Part shown: positions 6,089 through 8,735 of the stretch, piece after piece
Layout: the number at the start of each line of letters is the position of its first letter
How positions within the stretch are numbered: the first letter of the stretch is position 1
From: Actinomycetes bacterium
Lineage (GTDB): Bacteria; Actinomycetota; Actinomycetes; JAJYSQ01
Length of the DNA stretch: 8,735 nucleotides
Assembly (NCBI GenBank): GCA_021793495.1
Contig: JAJYSQ010000036.1
Span: 1-8,735, forward strand
Direction of reading: 5' to 3'
The notes under the pieces: model-generated
Databases searched by the model: none
Told to the model about the DNA's origin: nothing
What the model saw: the letters and a program-made list of their open reading frames with translations, nothing else
Made by a program: the position numbers and the translations under genes

Positions 6089-7048
6089 TCAGACGGTCGG
6101 GTGCTCCGTCGAGGCGGCCAGGTAACGCTCGGCGTCCAAGGCGGCGGCACAACCGGTGCCCGCGGCGGTGATCGCCTGACGGTAGACGTGGTCCACCACG
6201 TCGCCGCAGGCGAACACCCCGGGCAGGTTGGTACGGGTCGTCGGAGCCTGCACCGTGACGTAGCCTTCTGGGTCCCGCTCGAGCTGGCCGGCGACCAGCT
6301 CGCTGCGCGGGTCGTGGCCGATCGCGACGAACAGTCCGGTGACCGCCAGGTGGGAGGTCTCGCCGGTGACCGTGTCGCGCAGCGTCAGCCCGGAGACCTT
6401 CGTCTCGCCGTGGATCGTCACGACCTCGGACGTCCACCGGATGTGCAGCTTCGGGTCGGCGAAGGCACGATCCTGCATGATCTTGCTGGCCCGCAACAGG
6501 TCGCGTCGATGGATCAACGTCACCGACCGGGCGAACCGGGTCAGGAAGGTGGCCTCCTCGATGGCCGAGTCCCCGCCGCCGACCACGGCGATGTCCTGGT
6601 CGCGGAAGAAGAAGCCGTCACAGGTGGCGCACCAGGAGACGCCGTGGCCGGACAGGCGCTTCTCGTCCGGCAGGCCCAGCTCACGGTACCCGGACCCGGT
6701 GGCCAGGATCACGGCGCGGGCCAGGTGGGTCGACCCGGCGCCATCGACCACCTTCTTCACCGGACCGGTGAGCTCCACGGAGGTCGCGTCGTCCGTGACC
6801 AGCTCGGCACCGAAGCGCTCGGCCTGCTTGCGCAGGTTGTCCATCAGGTCCGGGCCCATGATCCCGTCCGGAAAGCCGGGGAAGTTCTCCACCTCGGTGG
6901 TGTTCATCAGCGCCCCGCCGGCGGTCACCGCACCTTCGAGCACCAGGGGCGCCAGCCGTGCCCGAGCGGCATACACCGCCGCGGTGTACCCGGCCGGACC
7001 CGAGCCGATGATGATCACGTCATGGATCTGGGGGTCGTGCTCGCTCAC
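6089..7048 (-). CDS. trxB: Thioredoxin-disulfide reductase (NADPH, FAD)
   Basis: The 319-residue protein is a low-molecular-weight thioredoxin reductase. The FAD-binding GSGPAG is at residues 15-20, ENFPGFP at 54-60, [12 protein letters not shown] around 116-127, the redox-active CATCD with Cys140 and Cys143, the NADPH-binding GGGDSAIEE at 157-165 with HRR at 180-182, and the second FAD motif GVFACGDV at 277-284. It transfers electrons from NADPH to TrxA, which follows it. The start is the GTG at 7048, with GAGG six bases upstream. An in-frame extension to 7621 is antisense-like Arg/Ser/Pro-rich sequence across the intergenic region and the next gene, and it lacks homology to the family. All expected catalytic residues are present. 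Confidence 0.98.
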   Translation of the reverse strand: MSEHDPQIHDVIIIGSGPAGYTAAVYAARARLAPLVLEGAVTAGGALMNTTEVENFPGFPDGIMGPDLMDNLRKQAERFGAELVTDDATSVELTGPVKKVVDGAGSTHLARAVILATGSGYRELGLPDEKRLSGHGVSWCATCDGFFFRDQDIAVVGGGDSAIEEATFLTRFARSVTLIHRRDLLRASKIMQDRAFADPKLHIRWTSEVVTIHGETKVSGLTLRDTVTGETSHLAVTGLFVAIGHDPRSELVAGQLERDPEGYVTVQAPTTRTNLPGVFACGDVVDHVYRQAITAAGTGCAAALDAERYLAASTEHPTV

Positions 7049-7102
7049 GGTCGTCCTCACCTGTCGCTCGTCGGCCCACCCCGAGGCGGGACCGATCACC
7101 GT

Positions 7103-7121
7103 GCCGACCTCGGAGGTCGGC
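7103..7121. promoter_or_regulatory. Perfect 19-base palindrome in the trxB leader
   Basis: GCCGACCTC at 7103-7111 and GAGGTCGGC at 7113-7121 are exact reverse complements around a single central G. It sits just downstream of the proposed -10 element and 54 bases before the trxB start, so it would be at the very start of the transcript or span the start site. It could be a repressor operator or a 5' RNA hairpin (for RNA pairing, with a three-base loop and eight pairs). I do not recognise the binding protein. Confidence 0.55.
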
Positions 7122-7132
7122 CACGTCCGATC

Positions 7133-7159
7133 AACCATGCGCCGCGCCCTGGGCATTCC
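7133..7159 (-). promoter_or_regulatory. SigR/SigH-type promoter for trxB-trxA
   Basis: On the minus strand GGAAT (7159-7155) is followed by 19 bases and GTT (7135-7133). This matches the known pattern of actinobacterial thiol-stress sigma factors (SigR in Streptomyces, SigH in mycobacteria: GGAAT, 18-19 bases, GTT), whose best known targets include trxBA. A transcript would begin near 7126 and have a leader of roughly 78 bases. No transcript data are available, so this is a pattern match plus expected biology. Confidence 0.55.
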
Positions 7160-7193
7160 GCCCCGCGGCGTGGTCTGCGCGACGTGACGCGGA

Positions 7194-7712
7194 TCACCGG
7201 CGGGCGACCACGGCGAAGTAGCGGACCTGCTCGCTGCCGGGCACGCACTCGCGCCCGACCACCCACACGTCCAGGCCAACCGGGCTGCTGCCGGGCAGGA
7301 CGACGACGTAGACCGGGTGGCCCTCGAAGCGGGCGTCATCGACCGCAACAGGCCGGACGCCCGCGGTCCCCGCCAGAGACGTGACGCAGTGGGCGAACGA
7401 CGCCGGCAGCGGGCGACGGGACTGCGCTGAGCTGGGCGCCGACACCAGGTGGCGGACCAGACCGGGCAGCACGCTCGGCGTGTAGTCCAGCCCGGTCCGG
7501 GCGAGGCGGACCGGCTCGATCCCGGTGGGCGTGCCGTACGAGGGTTGCCCCGTAGCCTGCCGGTCACCGACGGACCCCGAGGAGCGCGAGGGCTCGTGCA
7601 CGGCCGAGGCGACGACCCCACCGACCAGCAGCAGGACGACGACCGTCGTCGCGGTACCCCACCGTCGAGTCCTCGCCCGTGCCGGCACGACGGTCGGCGG
7701 CCGGACGCTCAT
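7194..7712 (-). CDS. Membrane protein resembling the outer part of a SigM anti-sigma factor
   Basis: This 172-residue protein has a short basic cytoplasmic N-terminus (ARARTRR, 11-17), one membrane helix at about 19-38, a low-complexity linker, and a C-terminal extracytoplasmic domain from about residue 68. That domain has two Cys residues (Cys109 in AHCVTSL, Cys156 in GRECVPG) that could form a disulfide, and a [20 protein letters not shown] strand region. From memory, this resembles the outer domain of the anti-sigma factor encoded between sigM and trxB in actinobacteria; that is a recollection, not a search. There is no zinc-binding anti-sigma domain in front of the helix. The ATG at 7712 overlaps the stop of the kinase-like gene (ATGA), so the two are probably co-translated. 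The long upstream in-frame extension to 8108 is antisense-like Arg-rich sequence and is not used. If the resemblance is wrong it is an unassigned single-pass protein. Confidence 0.6.
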   Translation of the reverse strand: MSVRPPTVVPARARTRRWGTATTVVVLLLVGGVVASAVHEPSRSSGSVGDRQATGQPSYGTPTGIEPVRLARTGLDYTPSVLPGLVRHLVSAPSSAQSRRPLPASFAHCVTSLAGTAGVRPVAVDDARFEGHPVYVVVLPGSSPVGLDVWVVGRECVPGSEQVRYFAVVARR

Positions 7713-8735
7713 CCCGTACCGGCGGTTGCTGAGGGGGTGCCTGCCGAGCGGGTGGGACCAGCACCGAAGACGGTGATCTCGGCGATCCCCCCTTGGTACT
7801 GCGGAGGAGCCACGCCGGGCAGGGCGGGCAACCGGGTCAGCCATACCAGCAGGTACTCGGCGGTCAGCGGCTGGGTGGGCCGCAGCGTCACGGTGGTTCC
7901 TTCTCCGATGGCCGACGCGACCAGTGCGTACTGAGAGGTCTGGGTGCCCTTCGTGTCGCTCGCCCGTAGCTGCAGGCTGGTTCCCCGCCCGACCAGGTCG
8001 AGGCGGACGGCCGCGATCGCCCGGGGCGCTCCCAGGTCGACCACGATGCCCACGCCCGGCTTCAACCCACCAAAGCTGGGTGAGCCGTAGTAGGTCAGCG
8101 TGCGCCACGCCGTGCCGGGGTTGCCGTCGAAGGCCAGGTGGACCGTGCCGGGGTTCTCGCTGCCGGTGCCCGGAGGCGGGTCGAAGTCACTGCCGGAGAC
8201 GATCGGGATGACCCCGCCAGAGACCGTGGATCCGTTGGTGGGGCCGGGGGGAGCCCCCGTCGTGGCGACCGCCGGGGTCGTCGGGGTGGACGTGGGCCCG
8301 CCGGTGGAACGGTTGAGCTGGATCACGGTCAGCACGCCGAGCAGCACCGCGATCACCACCGCGAGCGCTACTCCCACCCAGGCCAGGGTGAGCCGGCGCG
8401 AACCCGTGGCGGGCGGGGCGGACTCGGGTACCGGCCAGGTCTCGGGTGCCGCGCTCGGGTCGTCGGGAGGCAGCCGCGGCAACGCATCGAGTGCCTGGAC
8501 CAGCTCGGTGCAGGAGGCGAACGGTGCGCGGCTTCGCCGCGAGGACAGTCCCAGCGCCCGGCACACCACGTCGTCGAGCGCGGCCGGTACGCCGGCCCGC
8601 AGCTGGCGTGGGGTGGCCGGGTGCCCGTCGATCAACGTGGTCGGTGAGACCCCGGGGCAAGGACCGTACGGCCAGCGCCCGGTCAGCGCGGCGTACAGCA
8701 GGCTGCCGCAACCGACGATGTCCGATTCCCGTCCC
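7709..8735 (-). CDS. Kinase-like membrane protein with discoidin-like outer domain (5' partial)
   Basis: The reading frame is open to the window edge, so the true start lies beyond 8735; the 341 visible residues are the C-terminal part. The first about 85 residues are a protein-kinase C-lobe: SDIVGCGSLLYAALTGRWPYG corresponds to the kinase subdomain IX-X region, followed by GVPAALDDVVCRALG and the C-terminal Arg region. Then come a Pro-rich linker, one membrane helix (about 115-140) and a Thr/Pro-rich stalk. A final beta-rich domain (about 179-324), with AFDGNPGTAWRT, VVDLGAPRAIAAVRLDLVG and GGIAEITVFG, resembles discoidin/F5-8C carbohydrate-binding folds. This plan matches the kinase-like protein encoded beside murJ, or fused to it in mycobacteria, next to sigM. 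Whether it is an active kinase cannot be judged because the ATP-binding and catalytic loops are outside. A TTG at 8635 is not the real start, since kinase sequence continues upstream of it. Confidence 0.8.
   Translation of the reverse strand, partial: GRESDIVGCGSLLYAALTGRWPYGPCPGVSPTTLIDGHPATPRQLRAGVPAALDDVVCRALGLSSRRSRAPFASCTELVQALDALPRLPPDDPSAAPETWPVPESAPPATGSRRLTLAWVGVALAVVIAVLLGVLTVIQLNRSTGGPTSTPTTPAVATTGAPPGPTNGSTVSGGVIPIVSGSDFDPPPGTGSENPGTVHLAFDGNPGTAWRTLTYYGSPSFGGLKPGVGIVVDLGAPRAIAAVRLDLVGRGTSLQLRASDTKGTQTSQYALVASAIGEGTTVTLRPTQPLTAEYLLVWLTRLPALPGVAPPQYQGGIAEITVFGAGPTRSAGTPSATAGTG

Noticed and set aside
6025..6150. Longer trxA with an extra 42-residue N-terminus
   Set aside because: The extension overlaps trxB and is Pro/Arg-rich; the GTG at 6024 has a good RBS and gives the normal thioredoxin length.
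5792..7384. Plus-strand open frame of about 530 codons across trxA and trxB
   Set aside because: Antisense to two complete enzymes with intact active sites; no recognisable protein features.

Overview
The window looks like the origin-proximal cell-wall, segregation and thioredoxin neighbourhood of a high-GC actinomycete chromosome. The evidence is the strong G/C bias at third codon positions, GTG starts for parB, trxA and trxB, several four-base start/stop overlaps, and the gene set parA-parB ... cwlM-trxA-trxB-(sigM region)-(MurJ-associated kinase-like protein), which is a known actinobacterial arrangement. I cannot name the genus. I see no transposase, phage gene, tRNA, rRNA or CRISPR array.

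Layout. Positions 1-1026 (+) carry what is probably the last codons of parA, joined by a GTGA overlap to a complete parB. Positions 1058-3411 (-) carry a two-gene unit: a fold-type-I PLP aminotransferase, then, 8 bases after its stop, a D-alanine--D-alanine-ligase-family ATP-grasp enzyme that converges on parB. Positions 3412-3583 are a divergent intergenic region with two short hairpins. Positions 3584-4356 (+) carry a 50-residue single-pass membrane protein with a strong ribosome-binding site, whose stop overlaps by ATGA the start of a GNAT acetyltransferase. Positions 4364-7048 (-) carry cwlM, trxA and trxB, transcribed in the order trxB, trxA, cwlM. A SigR/SigH-like promoter and a perfect 19-base palindrome lie in front of trxB. 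Positions 7194-8735 (-) carry a small membrane protein that resembles only the outer half of a SigM anti-sigma factor, and upstream of it (ATGA overlap) the C-terminal part of a kinase-like membrane protein with a discoidin-like outer domain.

How they fit together. ParA/ParB segregate the origin. The Ddl-like ligase, CwlM and the MurJ-associated kinase-like protein point to peptidoglycan precursor synthesis and its control. TrxB/TrxA form the NADPH-thioredoxin disulfide reductase pair, here probably driven by a thiol-stress sigma factor. The GNAT, its small membrane partner and the aminotransferase have no assigned substrate.

Most of this is conserved, ordinary chromosome. The points worth a second look are the coupled small membrane protein, the apparent loss of sigM and of the cytoplasmic anti-sigma domain, the trxB promoter and palindrome, and the aminotransferase/ligase pair. 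I do not see a clearly new defence or mobile system.
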